Shown piece after piece: positions 37,442-47,357 of a stretch of DNA of 64,000 nt; the stretch's first letter is position 1; each line of letters begins with the position of its first letter. Below the pieces are notes generated by a model. The model saw only the letters and a program-made list of their open reading frames with translations, was not told the DNA's origin and searched no databases. Source of the stretch: Sphingobacterium micropteri (GTDB taxonomy: Bacteria > Bacteroidota > Bacteroidia > Sphingobacteriales > Sphingobacteriaceae); contig NZ_JACOIK010000002.1 in the NCBI RefSeq assembly GCF_014692515.1, forward strand, positions 372,001-436,000, written 5' to 3'. A program made the translations under genes and the position numbers.

Positions 37442-39349
37442 ATGAACCGAGTAATAAAATTATGCACTATGCTCATTGCTTGGGCCAGTGTGTGGATGGG
37501 CGGGTGTACGCCTGATGATTTTGATTTGGGTGCTGTGGATGTCAATCCCGGAGATCTTGTAGAGGGTATTGCGTTCAAAATCGAGCATGATGCGGAGAAT
37601 CCAAATATTGTATACCTGACGAGTCTGATGGATAGCCGTTATACACCCTTATGGGATCATCTGCAAGGGCGTAGTCAAGCGCATAAAGTGACATTGAAAA
37701 TTCCCTTTGAAGGAACATATGAAGTGAAATTTGGCGTGCAGACCAGAGGAGGGATTGTGTTCGGAGAACTGGCGACTTTTACCATTGACAATTTCTATGC
37801 AGGCTTCGTCGATCATGAATTGTGGACACTCTTATCGGGAGGGGTAGGTCAAGAAAAAACATGGTATCTCGATCTCGACGGAGAGGGTTTGAGTCGCTAC
37901 TTTGTAGGTCCGCTCTTCTTTTACGGTATGGACGATAGTTGGGTAACGGTAACTGAAGGTAAAACGATAGAGGGTGATTCCTGGAATTGGAAACCCGATT
38001 ATAAAGGAAATAGTTGGTTGATGGCTGCCGGCGATTATGGTGCGATGACATTTTCTTTGAAAGATGGCGCCAACGTACGCGTAGATCACAAAATGCTGGC
38101 GAATCGTGGCGTGGAGACAGGGACGTATATGATCGATACGGATAATTACACCATGCGGATGAATGATGCCAGCCCGCTACACAATAAGGAACGAGATGGG
38201 CATGTGGTCGACTGGGGGAATATCCGGATCTTATCGCTAACGGAAAACTACATGCAATTGGCGGTCGTCCGGGATAAAGTGTTATCAGAAGAAGATCCTT
38301 GTTTGCTGGTCTATAATTTTATTTCCAAGGACTATAAAGATAATTGGGTGCCGGGAGATCAACCGGATCCGGAACCGCCTTATGAGGGGAATGCCAACGA
38401 TGACCTAACGACATCGACCACCACGAGTAAAAAATGGGCGCTGTCATTGAATACGCCTTATAATTGGACAAATCTTGCCGGGGAGTTTCTAAATGGGTGG
38501 TCTAATCCTTCTGACTATCTGTCGACGACTTGGGCCTCGTACGATGCGGATCTTATCCGGAATATTTCGCTTACATTAGATAAAACAGGAGCAAATGCAG
38601 GAAACTACGTGTTTACCGATGGAACCAATAGTAGTATTACGGGTTCCTATAGTACCGATGAGAACAATAATATCGTGTTCGATAAGGTAATTTCGTTCAC
38701 CATATCGGGCGGAATATCGCTCTCGACAACGGATGAACGGATGTTGCGTATTATTACGGTGGAGCGAGATGCTGCGGGTGATCTCTCCGGTCTTTGGTTA
38801 GGACGGAGGGATCCAGATAAGCCAGAGTACCAGGTCTACAAATTTGAACCTGTCGTGGGTGGTGCTACAACCAATCCGTTAACTCCTTGGAAAAATGCTT
38901 TAGCAGGAAAAACCTTTATGCCCGATGTCAACTATTTTGCGGATTGGGTCACGGAATCTTGGTCAGGCGGATGGACAAGCGATCTCTTTCCGAATGATTT
39001 CACAACACAGTCGTGGCTTTGGACGCAATCTGTATACGACGCCTGCTTAGCTTCATCGATTTCGTATTATCTAGATGGCGATGTGTTGAAAGCAAATGCT
39101 GTGGACAATGGTGTTACTAAAAGCGGAATTGTGGTCGAGGTTGATCCAGAAGCACGGACCATTACTTATTCTGAAGCTCCGTTTACTTTCAGTTTTGTAT
39201 ATACGGACAATAACGGTGGAAAAGGACCTTGGTTGTTCGGTTCCTATGATGGAGCCAATTTAGGAAATGTCAATACTAAAGGGGTGTATTTGGGATTCGT
39301 TTCCAAGCCGGGAGAAATTAGCATGAATCACATCAAAATTAAGGAATAA
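37442..39349 (+). CDS. Surface glycan-binding lipoprotein (SGBP-B position)
   Basis: A 635-residue lipoprotein (VWMGGCTPDD, Cys22) in the third place of the SusC-SusD-SGBP series. It begins with a PKD/Ig-like module (about 30-115), followed by long beta-rich segments with many exposed tryptophans (WNWKPDYKGNSWLMAAGDYG; WVTESWSGGWTSD) of the sort that bind glycans. The middle contains two related modules, about 130-310 and 340-620. No catalytic residues are evident. By position it is the equivalent of the non-catalytic xyloglucan-binding protein of other loci, though the sequence family is not one I can name. The stop codon overlaps the next start by one base (TAATG), so the two are coupled. 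Confidence 0.75.
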   Translation: MNRVIKLCTMLIAWASVWMGGCTPDDFDLGAVDVNPGDLVEGIAFKIEHDAENPNIVYLTSLMDSRYTPLWDHLQGRSQAHKVTLKIPFEGTYEVKFGVQTRGGIVFGELATFTIDNFYAGFVDHELWTLLSGGVGQEKTWYLDLDGEGLSRYFVGPLFFYGMDDSWVTVTEGKTIEGDSWNWKPDYKGNSWLMAAGDYGAMTFSLKDGANVRVDHKMLANRGVETGTYMIDTDNYTMRMNDASPLHNKERDGHVVDWGNIRILSLTENYMQLAVVRDKVLSEEDPCLLVYNFISKDYKDNWVPGDQPDPEPPYEGNANDDLTTSTTTSKKWALSLNTPYNWTNLAGEFLNGWSNPSDYLSTTWASYDADLIRNISLTLDKTGANAGNYVFTDGTNSSITGSYSTDENNNIVFDKVISFTISGGISLSTTDERMLRIITVERDAAGDLSGLWLGRRDPDKPEYQVYKFEPVVGGATTNPLTPWKNALAGKTFMPDVNYFADWVTESWSGGWTSDLFPNDFTTQSWLWTQSVYDACLASSISYYLDGDVLKANAVDNGVTKSGIVVEVDPEARTITYSEAPFTFSFVYTDNNGGKGPWLFGSYDGANLGNVNTKGVYLGFVSKPGEISMNHIKIKE

Positions 39350-41058
39350 TGAGACGTATCTATTATTTGTTAATTTTTTTTGGGGCATTGCTGTCCAGTA
39401 TAATCTCTTGTTCTAAAGATCAGGAGGCTATCACAGCAGAGCTGGTTGTATCTACAGAGACGATATCCCTTTCTAATGGAGGGGAGACGAAAGTATTTCA
39501 TGTAAAATCTAATGTCGATTGGACCGTTTCCTCTTCGGAGAGCTGGTTGACGTTGACACCTACTGCAGGCGGCAACGGCACGAATAAAATAGAAGCGACC
39601 GTCGCGGTGAATCCAGAGACCGCAGATCGCCGGGCAACCATAACTGTTCAAGCGGATAACCTGACGCGGCAAATAATGGTCGTCCAAACAGCGTCGGCGT
39701 TATTCTCGATTGATCAAGACGAATATACTGTGGGAAAAGGAGTACAAGACTTGGTGTTTTCTGTGGAGAGCAATGCGGCTTATATTATTGAATTTGACGG
39801 AGAATGGATGTCGAGAAAGTCGGAGCCTGTGGTTTCTGGACCTTCTTATCAGGAGACTATCCTTATAAAAGAGAATGGAAATATTTTTGAGCGCGCCGGA
39901 ATCATTACATTAAAGCGAGGCAATGAAACTTTGCTTGTCAACATTAAACAGGAAGCTAATCCGTTAACGATTCCTCCTGTATCCACGGGCGTTTCTGCCG
40001 ATGCGGTAGCCTTGGCCGGCAAGCTGCGTGTGGGGTGGAATTTGGGGAATTCGTTGGAAGCTGCGGCAAGCCCGACATCGGCCAGTGAGACAATGTGGGG
40101 CAATCCGAAGACGACGGAAGATTTTATTCAGGCGGTAAAAGCTGCCGGGTTTAACGCCGTGCGCATACCCTGCGCCTGGAGTGGATATATGGAAGATCAG
40201 ACCACCTATCGAATAAAAGACACTTGGCTAGCTCGGGTGAAAGAGGTCGTTGACTATTGTGTAGATAATGATATGTATGCAATAATCAATATGCATTGGG
40301 ATGGCGGATGGCTAGAGGAACACCCGTTATATAACCATCAGGAAGAGGTCGGTAAGAAGCAAAAAGCGCTTTGGGAGCAGATTGCGGTCTACTTTAGGGA
40401 CTATGATGAGCATCTGTTGTTTGCGGGTACGAATGAGGTACGTGCTAATTACAACACACCGACAGCGGAACATCTTACTGTTCAGCAATATTATAATCAG
40501 AACTTTGTCGACGCGGTACGTGCTACGGGCGGGCGCAATGCGTATCGGAATTTGATCGTTCAAGCTTACAATACGAATATTCGCTTTGCGGTTGACTATA
40601 TGCAGATGCCGGAGGATCTTGTTACAGGCCGCCTGATAGCGGAAGTACATTATTATGATCCTTATGATTTTAGCCTTGATATAGAAAGCAACAAATACTT
40701 GTGGGGAGCGGAATTCGCCGGTTCGGCAAATGTGTCTGACTGGGGACAGGAAGCTTGGGTGGATACGCAGTTTGCGGATATGAAAGCACATTTTATCGAT
40801 CGGGGTATACCGGTCATATTGGGTGAGTATGGTGCTACGTACAGAGCTTTGACCAATGCGGCCGCACTGCAGGATCATAAGAAGGCACGGGCGAATTATT
40901 TAAAGTATGTGACAGGAGCGGCGATAGCCCACGGATTGATCCCCTTCTATTGGGATAGCGGTCATACGGGAGATAACGGATCGGGTCTTTTTGATAGAAA
41001 CAACGGGCAAGTCGTGCATCAGGATGCGTTGAACGCTATTATGGAGGGGGTTAATTAA
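39349..41058 (+). CDS. GH5 (subfamily 4-like) endo-glucanase/xyloglucanase lipoprotein with two BACON-like domains
   Basis: A 569-residue surface lipoprotein (SIISCSKDQE, Cys21). Two beta-sandwich BACON-type modules precede the enzyme: about 28-115 (SNVDWTVSSSESWLTLTPTA is diagnostic) and a second, more divergent one at about 116-203. The GH5 barrel (about 225-565) shows RVGWNLGNSLEA, FNAVRIPCAWSGY, NMHWDGGW, the acid/base in FAGTNEVRA (Glu363) and the nucleophile in VILGEYGA (Glu493). Such GH5_4 enzymes cut the beta-1,4-glucan backbone of xyloglucan at the cell surface before SusCD import; Bacteroides ovatus BoGH5A is the model. Specificity for xyloglucan over plain cellulose or mixed-linkage glucan is inferred from the neighbouring GH31 and GH43. 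Confidence 0.92.
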   Translation: MRRIYYLLIFFGALLSSIISCSKDQEAITAELVVSTETISLSNGGETKVFHVKSNVDWTVSSSESWLTLTPTAGGNGTNKIEATVAVNPETADRRATITVQADNLTRQIMVVQTASALFSIDQDEYTVGKGVQDLVFSVESNAAYIIEFDGEWMSRKSEPVVSGPSYQETILIKENGNIFERAGIITLKRGNETLLVNIKQEANPLTIPPVSTGVSADAVALAGKLRVGWNLGNSLEAAASPTSASETMWGNPKTTEDFIQAVKAAGFNAVRIPCAWSGYMEDQTTYRIKDTWLARVKEVVDYCVDNDMYAIINMHWDGGWLEEHPLYNHQEEVGKKQKALWEQIAVYFRDYDEHLLFAGTNEVRANYNTPTAEHLTVQQYYNQNFVDAVRATGGRNAYRNLIVQAYNTNIRFAVDYMQMPEDLVTGRLIAEVHYYDPYDFSLDIESNKYLWGAEFAGSANVSDWGQEAWVDTQFADMKAHFIDRGIPVILGEYGATYRALTNAAALQDHKKARANYLKYVTGAAIAHGLIPFYWDSGHTGDNGSGLFDRNNGQVVHQDALNAIMEGVN

Positions 41059-41066
41059 ATTTTAGT

Positions 41067-42659
41067 ATGGTAAAAAGAAATATTTTGGGGTTATTGATGA
41101 TATTATTTTTGACGATAACAAATCATATATCGGCACAAAGTGGTTTTCAGAACCCTATTATTCGTGGTTTTAACCCGGATCCTAGTATATGTAGGGTAGG
41201 AGATGATTATTATTTGGTGACTTCGTCTTTTGAATATTTTCCTGGGTTGCCTATCTATCACAGCAAAGATCTGATCAATTGGCAACAGATTGGGCACTGT
41301 CTTACCCGCGATTCCCAACTCGCTCTTCAGGATGCACCAGCATCAGGAGGATTGTTTGCACCGTCGTTACGTTATCACGACGGTCTTTTCTATGTGGTAT
41401 GTACCAATGTGCCTGACCGAGGTAATTTCTATTGTACGGCAGAGAATCCTGCCGGACCGTGGAGTGACCCCATATGGGTGGATATTAAAAGCATAGATCC
41501 GGATATTTTTTGGGATGATGATGGTAAAACATATTTTGTGACACAGGGAGACGAGGGGATACGGATTACCGAAATCGATATCAAAACGGGCGAAAAGCTC
41601 TCGTCTGAGAAATTGGTGTGGGGAGGCATCGGCGGACGGTTCCCTGAAGCCCCACATATCTATAAAAAGGACGGTTATTATTATTTGTTGCTCGGTGAGG
41701 GGGGAACAGAATACATGCACAGCGCAACTATCGGACGGAGTAAAAGCCTTTTTGGTCCGTATGAAAATTGTCCGCTGAACCCTATCTTGACACATGCGAA
41801 TCGTATAGGGCAGGGAAATCCTATCCAAGGGGTTGGTCATGCCGATTTTGTACAGGCTGCTGATGGATCTTGGTGGACGGTCTTCTTGGGTTTTCGCGTG
41901 ACGCAGCCGTACTCGTATTATCATATTCTGGGCAGGGAAACGTTTTTGGCACCGATAGATTGGCCTAAGGGAGGGTGGCCGCAGATCAATGGCAATGGTG
42001 TTGTACATCTCGATATGCAAGTACCCTTATTGCCGCGTCAGCCGTTTATTACACCAGTGGCACGTACGGATTTTGATAGCGATACGCTGGGCTTTGAGTG
42101 GCAGTTTTTGCGCAACCCCATACGTGAAGTTTACTCTCTTCAGGAACGCCCGGGATATCTTCGGATTATGGCCACGCCTAGTACATTGGATGAAGCTGCA
42201 CAGGTGTCTATGCTCTGTCGTAGACAGACTGAACATGAGTTCCGTGCGGAGGCTTCGTTAGAATTGGTTTCGCAAAATGAAGATGAGGAAGCTGGACTGA
42301 CCTTAATACAAAATAATACCCATCATTATGAGGTGCTGTTGAAGCGGAAAGCGAAGCATTATGTTGTACAGGTACGGGTATCAGCAGGTTCGTTGCGATA
42401 TATCGCAGAGGAAAGGGTTGTTCGTGACAATAAAGTTGTTCTACGGATACAAGGGGGACCGTTGTCATATTCCTTTAATTATCAAATTCTAGGAAATACA
42501 ACTTGGCACTCGTTAGGTGCGCTGGATACCCGATACCTCAGCACAGAAGTGGCTGGTGGGTTTACAGGGGTGATGATCGGATTGTACAGTTCATCCAATG
42601 GTAAGCCGACTCGCGCCAAAGCATTTTTTGATTGGTTTGATTATGCTACAGGTATATAA
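41067..42659 (+). CDS. GH43 glycosidase, probable alpha-L-arabinofuranosidase
   Basis: A 530-residue secreted enzyme. Signal peptide (ending NHISAQ), five-bladed propeller GH43 domain (about 26-325) with the base in FNPDPSI (Asp38), the pKa-tuning Asp144 in SIDPDIF, and the acid in RFPEAPHIY (Glu194), then a C-terminal beta-sandwich (about 335-528) of the GH43_C2 kind. The layout matches the GH43 subfamily that includes the arabinofuranosidases of the Bacteroides ovatus xyloglucan locus, which trim arabinose from solanaceous-type xyloglucan. A beta-xylosidase activity is the alternative. It follows GH5 after 8 bases in the same operon. Confidence 0.9.
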   Translation: MVKRNILGLLMILFLTITNHISAQSGFQNPIIRGFNPDPSICRVGDDYYLVTSSFEYFPGLPIYHSKDLINWQQIGHCLTRDSQLALQDAPASGGLFAPSLRYHDGLFYVVCTNVPDRGNFYCTAENPAGPWSDPIWVDIKSIDPDIFWDDDGKTYFVTQGDEGIRITEIDIKTGEKLSSEKLVWGGIGGRFPEAPHIYKKDGYYYLLLGEGGTEYMHSATIGRSKSLFGPYENCPLNPILTHANRIGQGNPIQGVGHADFVQAADGSWWTVFLGFRVTQPYSYYHILGRETFLAPIDWPKGGWPQINGNGVVHLDMQVPLLPRQPFITPVARTDFDSDTLGFEWQFLRNPIREVYSLQERPGYLRIMATPSTLDEAAQVSMLCRRQTEHEFRAEASLELVSQNEDEEAGLTLIQNNTHHYEVLLKRKAKHYVVQVRVSAGSLRYIAEERVVRDNKVVLRIQGGPLSYSFNYQILGNTTWHSLGALDTRYLSTEVAGGFTGVMIGLYSSSNGKPTRAKAFFDWFDYATGI

Positions 42660-42689
42660 TGATGCCACGGCATTTTATAAAAAAGATTG

Positions 42690-45140
42690 ATGTATAAAAT
42701 TAAAAGCGTTAATAGCGTTGTATTAGGTCTATGCGTGGTAGTGTGGATAGGGATAATAGGAATCGGTGTAGCGCTGGGGCAAAGCCCAAAAGTCATTGAT
42801 TTCAATATGGGCTGGTCCTTTCGTTTGGATTCGGTCTCCGATTATCGAGATCAAGGAGTGGACTACCAAGACTGGCGTCAATTGAACTTACCGCACGACT
42901 GGAGTATTGAGCTTCCCTTTGATAGCTTAAGTGCGGGTAGTAGCGGTACAGGGTATTTATCGGGTGGGGTAGGCTGGTATAAAAAAATGTTCACGCTTTC
43001 GGAAACCGAACGTTCGAAACGTGTATATATCGAGTTTGGAGGGATATATGAAAATAGTGAAGTTTGGATCAATAATACCTATCTAGGGCATAGACCGAAT
43101 GGTTATGTGCCTATTGTGTATGACTTGACGGCGTATGTAAATAAAAATGGAGAACCGAATGTTATTACCGTTAAGGTCGACAATAGTAAGCAACCCAATT
43201 CGAGATTTTATACTGGCTCGGGGATCTATAGAAATGTCAAATTGTTCTTCACGTCAGATGTGACAATCGCTTATAACAGTACTTTTATCACAACGCCTGT
43301 CATCAACGAGCAACAGGCAAAGATTAAGATACAATTGGAGATTGTTAATCATTTAGCACGTAGACAAAACGATATCACAGTCGAAACACAAGTATACGAT
43401 CCGCAGGGCGATTTGGTGTCGCAGGAGCAGACAAAAGAGCTGCGTATCCACGGAGGAGTTAACCAATTCGTCGAGCAAAACTTAACGGTGGCGCAACCTC
43501 TACTCTGGTCTCCGGATACACCTCACTTATATCGTGCGGTGACTATCATACGACAAGGGAAACGGGAGCTTGATCGGTATACTTCTGTATTTGGGATTAG
43601 ATCTTTTCATTTTGATGCTGCACAGGGTTTCTTCTTAAATGGTCAGTCGTTGAAGATCCGGGGTGTTTGTTTGCACAGCGATTTAGGTGCGTTAGGTATG
43701 GCGTTTAATCGATCTGCGGCAAAAAGACAGTTGCAGATAATGAAAGATATGGGGGTGAATGGTATCCGTACATCACATAATCCGACAGCTACGGAATTTC
43801 TTGATCTCTGTGATGAATTCGGATTTATTGTGATGAGCGAGACATTTGACGTATGGAAACATCCTAAAAACCCTTATGATTATCACTTGTATTGGGACGA
43901 ATGGTATGAACGTGATTTGGTGGATCATATTAAGCGAGATCGAAATCACCCCTCGCTGTTTATCTGGTGTCTGGGTAATGAAGCGCAAGAGCAATGGCAT
44001 GATCCGGAATTGGGGTCGGCAATACCTGTGCGGTTGGCGGCCATCGTGGATAGCTTGGATGGCACTCGACCCACCACCATCGCGAATAACGAGATGTCAA
44101 AGGATAACCCAGTGTTGATGACTACTGCTATCGACATCGTCGGCTATAATTACAATCACCAGAAATGGCTGTCTTTTCCCCAAGAACATCCCGGCCGGAA
44201 ATTGATTGTCACGGAGAGCACCTCTGCGTTGGAAAGTCGCGGGCAATATGATCTGGTGCCGATGGACAGTATCAGGAAATGGCCCGTGCGTTGGGATATT
44301 CCTTTTGACGGAGGTAATGAAGATAAAAGTATTTCGGCTTATGATCATGTCCATACACCTTGGGGGTCCACACATGAAGAAAGTTTACGTGTTTTCGAGA
44401 CTTATTCGCATGTTTCTGGTATGTATGTGTGGACAGGATTTGATTATCTGGGAGAACCTACACCCTATACGTGGCCGGCACGTAGCTCCTATTTTGGGAT
44501 TGTAGATCTGGCAGGGTTTCCTAAAGACGTTTATTATCTTTATCAGAGTGTGTGGACCGAAACGCCAGTACTGCATATATTGCCTCACTGGAACTGGCAA
44601 CATGGCGATACGATAGATGTAGTCACTTATTATAATCAAGCGGATGAAGTGGAGCTGTTTGTAAACGATGTGTCGAAAGGGCGGAAAGCAAAGGAAAAGA
44701 ATAACCTCCATGTCAGCTGGGCGGTACCTTACGAGGCTGGCAGTCTTACAGCGATAGCTTATCAAGATGGCGTGGAAGTGCGACGTACAACTCGTCATAC
44801 AACCGGGGAAGCTGTAAGCCTTGTCATAAAAAGTAAGCAAGATACTTTCGACACAGCACACGAAGAACTGGCTTTCCTCGAGGTTCTAGCAATCGATGTG
44901 GGAGGCAACGAGGTGTCCCATTTCAATGAGTGGGTCAATGTGGACATACAAGGTGGAGGCAGGGTCGTAGCTACGGATAATGGTTGCCCCACGGATTTAA
45001 TGTCTTTTCAATCATGGACGCGAAAAGCTTATAATGGAAAGTTACTGGTTGTAGTTAAGGGGGATACAGCTAATGAGATTATTGTCTCGGTTCATGCCGA
45101 TGGACTGAAGAGCGGAATCCGAAAATTAGTGATGAAGTAA
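42690..45140 (+). CDS. GH2 glycosidase, probable beta-galactosidase
   Basis: An 816-residue secreted GH2 enzyme. An N-terminal signal (about 1-31, ending GVALGQ) is followed by the sugar-binding domain (LPHDWSIELPF; VYIEFGGIYENSEVWIN), an Ig-like domain, and the barrel (about 310-610) with NGIRTSHNP, the acid/base in CLGNEAQ (Glu431) and the nucleophile in IVTESTSALESRG (Glu509). A C-terminal DUF4982/Ig-like part follows. In a xyloglucan locus its job would be to remove beta-1,2-galactose from side chains before GH31 acts. It is the last gene of the operon and ends 2 bases before a strong terminator. The ATG at 42690 is preferred over the adjacent TTG. Confidence 0.92.
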   Translation: MYKIKSVNSVVLGLCVVVWIGIIGIGVALGQSPKVIDFNMGWSFRLDSVSDYRDQGVDYQDWRQLNLPHDWSIELPFDSLSAGSSGTGYLSGGVGWYKKMFTLSETERSKRVYIEFGGIYENSEVWINNTYLGHRPNGYVPIVYDLTAYVNKNGEPNVITVKVDNSKQPNSRFYTGSGIYRNVKLFFTSDVTIAYNSTFITTPVINEQQAKIKIQLEIVNHLARRQNDITVETQVYDPQGDLVSQEQTKELRIHGGVNQFVEQNLTVAQPLLWSPDTPHLYRAVTIIRQGKRELDRYTSVFGIRSFHFDAAQGFFLNGQSLKIRGVCLHSDLGALGMAFNRSAAKRQLQIMKDMGVNGIRTSHNPTATEFLDLCDEFGFIVMSETFDVWKHPKNPYDYHLYWDEWYERDLVDHIKRDRNHPSLFIWCLGNEAQEQWHDPELGSAIPVRLAAIVDSLDGTRPTTIANNEMSKDNPVLMTTAIDIVGYNYNHQKWLSFPQEHPGRKLIVTESTSALESRGQYDLVPMDSIRKWPVRWDIPFDGGNEDKSISAYDHVHTPWGSTHEESLRVFETYSHVSGMYVWTGFDYLGEPTPYTWPARSSYFGIVDLAGFPKDVYYLYQSVWTETPVLHILPHWNWQHGDTIDVVTYYNQADEVELFVNDVSKGRKAKEKNNLHVSWAVPYEAGSLTAIAYQDGVEVRRTTRHTTGEAVSLVIKSKQDTFDTAHEELAFLEVLAIDVGGNEVSHFNEWVNVDIQGGGRVVATDNGCPTDLMSFQSWTRKAYNGKLLVVVKGDTANEIIVSVHADGLKSGIRKLVMK

Positions 45141-45142
45141 AA

Positions 45143-45190
45143 TGGAAGCATAAGCTCCGATCAATTGGAGCTTATGCTTCCACATTTTTT
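45143..45190. terminator. Strong bidirectional terminator
   Basis: A perfect 16-base stem (tggaagcataagctcc at 45143-45158, its complement at 45167-45182, 8-base loop). It is followed by catttttt on the + strand and tttt on the - strand. It separates the convergent GH2 and DUF2911 genes. Confidence 0.92.
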
Positions 45191-46031
45191 ATTTTGCTTC
45201 TTTAAGCACTTGCGTGTTCAATTTTACATATTCTTCGTTATTGCCGGCTTTAGCCATCTCGATGCCTTCCGTTGCGGTTTTGACTGCTCCGGCTTGGTCA
45301 CCAGCTTTCAATAAGATCCTTGCTTTCCAGTATTTGATATGAGGCGCTTTTGTATTGCCTTTATCGGCTTCCGTGACCCATTCAGCCGCTTTGTTGATAT
45401 CCAGGTTGTTATTGTAGTAATATTGTGCGGCTGCAAAATAAGGTTTCTTTTCGCCCTTCATAGCTTTTTCAATACCTGCTATAATCTCTTTAGACTGATC
45501 AACCGTGATAGGAAAGGAAACTTTCGTATTTTCCCAAACTAATGTTAAATCCGCACCGGTAGGTGTTACGTTTTCAAAGGCGATGGTAAAGGTTTCAGCT
45601 TTATCCTTCAACTTTTTTTGTTTCGCTTGAAAACGTAAAAAATCTTCATTTTGATTGTACTGATAAGCACCCCACTGTTCCACATTCTTGCTTAGAATGA
45701 TGGTCCAATCGCCTTTGGTTGGGATTGTAAAAAGGCCATACGTACCGGCAGGAACGGTATTGCCTGCGATTGTAACGTCCTCTTCAAATGTAAGTGAAGG
45801 TATACCATTTGCCCCTGTTCGCCAAACCTGGTCATATGGTACTAGATTTCCGAAGACTTTACGGTTGTTTATATTTGGACGCTGGTATACAAGTGTGACC
45901 TTTTTAATGCCAATACCTTGTTCGATTTTCGTGGTGCTGCTCGCAGGTGGAAACTTTGCCTGTGCTTGTGACTCTTGTGTAGAAAATAAGAGGACGCCGG
46001 CAAAGATTAAGGATAAGACTGTTTTCTTCAT
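45189..46031 (-). CDS. DUF2911 family secreted protein
   Basis: A 280-residue protein with a signal peptide (about 1-24, ending SQAQA). The DUF2911 domain (about 28-175) is recognised from KKVTLVYQRPNINNRKVFGN, the LVPYDQVWRTGANG motif and VPAGTYGLFTIPTKGDWTII. The C-terminal third has TPR-like helices (YYYNNNLDINKAAEWVTEAD). The family is common in Bacteroidota and its function is unknown; no catalytic site is evident. It stands apart from the xyloglucan operon, in the opposite direction. Confidence 0.9.
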   Translation of the reverse strand: MKKTVLSLIFAGVLLFSTQESQAQAKFPPASSTTKIEQGIGIKKVTLVYQRPNINNRKVFGNLVPYDQVWRTGANGIPSLTFEEDVTIAGNTVPAGTYGLFTIPTKGDWTIILSKNVEQWGAYQYNQNEDFLRFQAKQKKLKDKAETFTIAFENVTPTGADLTLVWENTKVSFPITVDQSKEIIAGIEKAMKGEKKPYFAAAQYYYNNNLDINKAAEWVTEADKGNTKAPHIKYWKARILLKAGDQAGAVKTATEGIEMAKAGNNEEYVKLNTQVLKEAK

Positions 46032-46056
46032 ATGTATGTTGTTTGTTTTTCTATGC

Positions 46057-46064
46057 TAAAGATA
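46057..46064 (-). promoter_or_regulatory. -7-like box for the DUF2911 gene
   Basis: On the - strand this reads TATCTTTA, one base off TAnnTTTG, with a predicted leader of about 20 bases. It lies directly against the stop codon of the upstream MFS gene, so DUF2911 may have its own promoter despite the 33-base gap. Confidence 0.4.
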
Positions 46065-47357
46065 CTAAGATTTTGATTGACCTACTCTATGACCATAACT
46101 AGCAAAATAAAGAATATAAAGATAAGCTGGGATCATAGCGTATAGAAATGCATGTTGAAAATCGATATCAAGCGTGTCTTTTAGATAACCATAGAATAGT
46201 GGCCATATCGCTCCACCGGCAATACCCATAATCATGATTCCAGAGCCCACTTTCGTAAATCTGCCAAGCCCCTTGATCCCTAAAGGGAAAACAGCTGGCC
46301 ACATCAACGCATTGGCAACACCTAAAAGTGCTACAAAGATATAGGAAGTCATCCCGGAAGTAAATACAGAAATAGTGGTAAACGCAATGCCTACTATAGT
46401 ACATAATCTGAGAGCGGATTGTTGTGAAATAAATCTAGGTATCGTTGCAATGCCAATAAAATAGCCGAGCAGCATACATCCAAGTGTGAACGCTGTTCCG
46501 TATTTTACAAAGAATGGAGGAAGGGACAATAGATGGCCGTATGTTCCAATAATATCGCCTGCCATCACTTCTACTGCAACACAAAAGAATATGGCGAAGG
46601 CACCCAAAAAGAGATGTGGAAAATTAAAGATACTGTTTTTCCTTTTGATGGTCGCACTTTCTTCCACAGCTTCTTCTTTGTTAACGTCGACATCCGGCAT
46701 TTTCACAACGAATACAATAACCGCAAGTATAGCTACGCCGATAGCTACTCCGATATAAGGACCATGTAATCTTGCCCCAAGTTCCGTTAATAATGTATCG
46801 TGTTCTGGACCTACTTGTAATGCTTGTATTTTACCTGCAATCGAATCGTAATCTTTTAGCAATATACTACCCAAGACAATTGGTACAATTATGCCTGCGC
46901 CCTTATTGAAAATCCCAACAATAGAAATACGCTGAGCTGCGCTTTCAATAGGTCCTATAATACTTAAATATGGGTTGATTGCTGTTTGAAGAAGAGCCAT
47001 TCCCGAAGCTTGGATAAATATAGCAATTAGGAAGAGGCTATAATTTAGTTGTGATGCAGCAGGTAATATAATTAATGCCCCAGCTACTATTAAGAGAAGA
47101 CTAGATACAATCCCATTTTTAAATCCTATTTTATCCAAGATCCACGAACTCGGCAGTGCTAAAAAGAAATATGCTATGTAGGACGCAAATAAAATAAAAA
47201 AAGCTTGTAAATCTGTTTCCAGATTAAAAGCTAACCTTACAAAAGGTATTAACGCTCCGTTGGCCCATGTTATATAACCTAAGATAAAAAACAATGCACA
47301 GCATATCAACATAGGGACGAATGCGGTTTTTTTTGGTGCTTCTATATTATTCATCAA
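46065..47357 (-). CDS. Sugar MFS transporter, FucP/glucose-galactose type
   Basis: A 430-residue inner-membrane protein with about 12 hydrophobic segments. It follows the fucose/glucose-galactose permease family: ILGYITWANGALIPFVR near the start, ASGMALLQTAINPYLSIIGP, and ALLGVANALMWPAVFPLGIKG (shown in part: LLGVANALMWPAVFPLGIKG). Such carriers bring monosaccharides into the cytoplasm with protons. It could take up glucose or galactose released by the PULs nearby, but it is not in their operons. A second Met directly follows the first; either could be the start. Confidence 0.9.
   Translation of the reverse strand: MMNNIEAPKKTAFVPMLICCALFFILGYITWANGALIPFVRLAFNLETDLQAFFILFASYIAYFFLALPSSWILDKIGFKNGIVSSLLLIVAGALIILPAASQLNYSLFLIAIFIQASGMALLQTAINPYLSIIGPIESAAQRISIVGIFNKGAGIIVPIVLGSILLKDYDSIAGKIQALQVGPEHDTLLTELGARLHGPYIGVAIGVAILAVIVFVVKMPDVDVNKEEAVEESATIKRKNSIFNFPHLFLGAFAIFFCVAVEVMAGDIIGTYGHLLSLPPFFVKYGTAFTLGCMLLGYFIGIATIPRFISQQSALRLCTIVGIAFTTISVFTSGMTSYIFVALLGVANALMWPAVFPLGIKGLGRFTKVGSGIMIMGIAGGAIWPLFYGYLKDTLDIDFQHAFLYAMIPAYLYILYFASYGHRVGQSKS

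Noticed and set aside
41367..42020. 217-codon open frame on the - strand opposite the GH43 gene
   Set aside because: Antisense shadow of a clear GH43 domain with all catalytic residues; no promoter or family resemblance.
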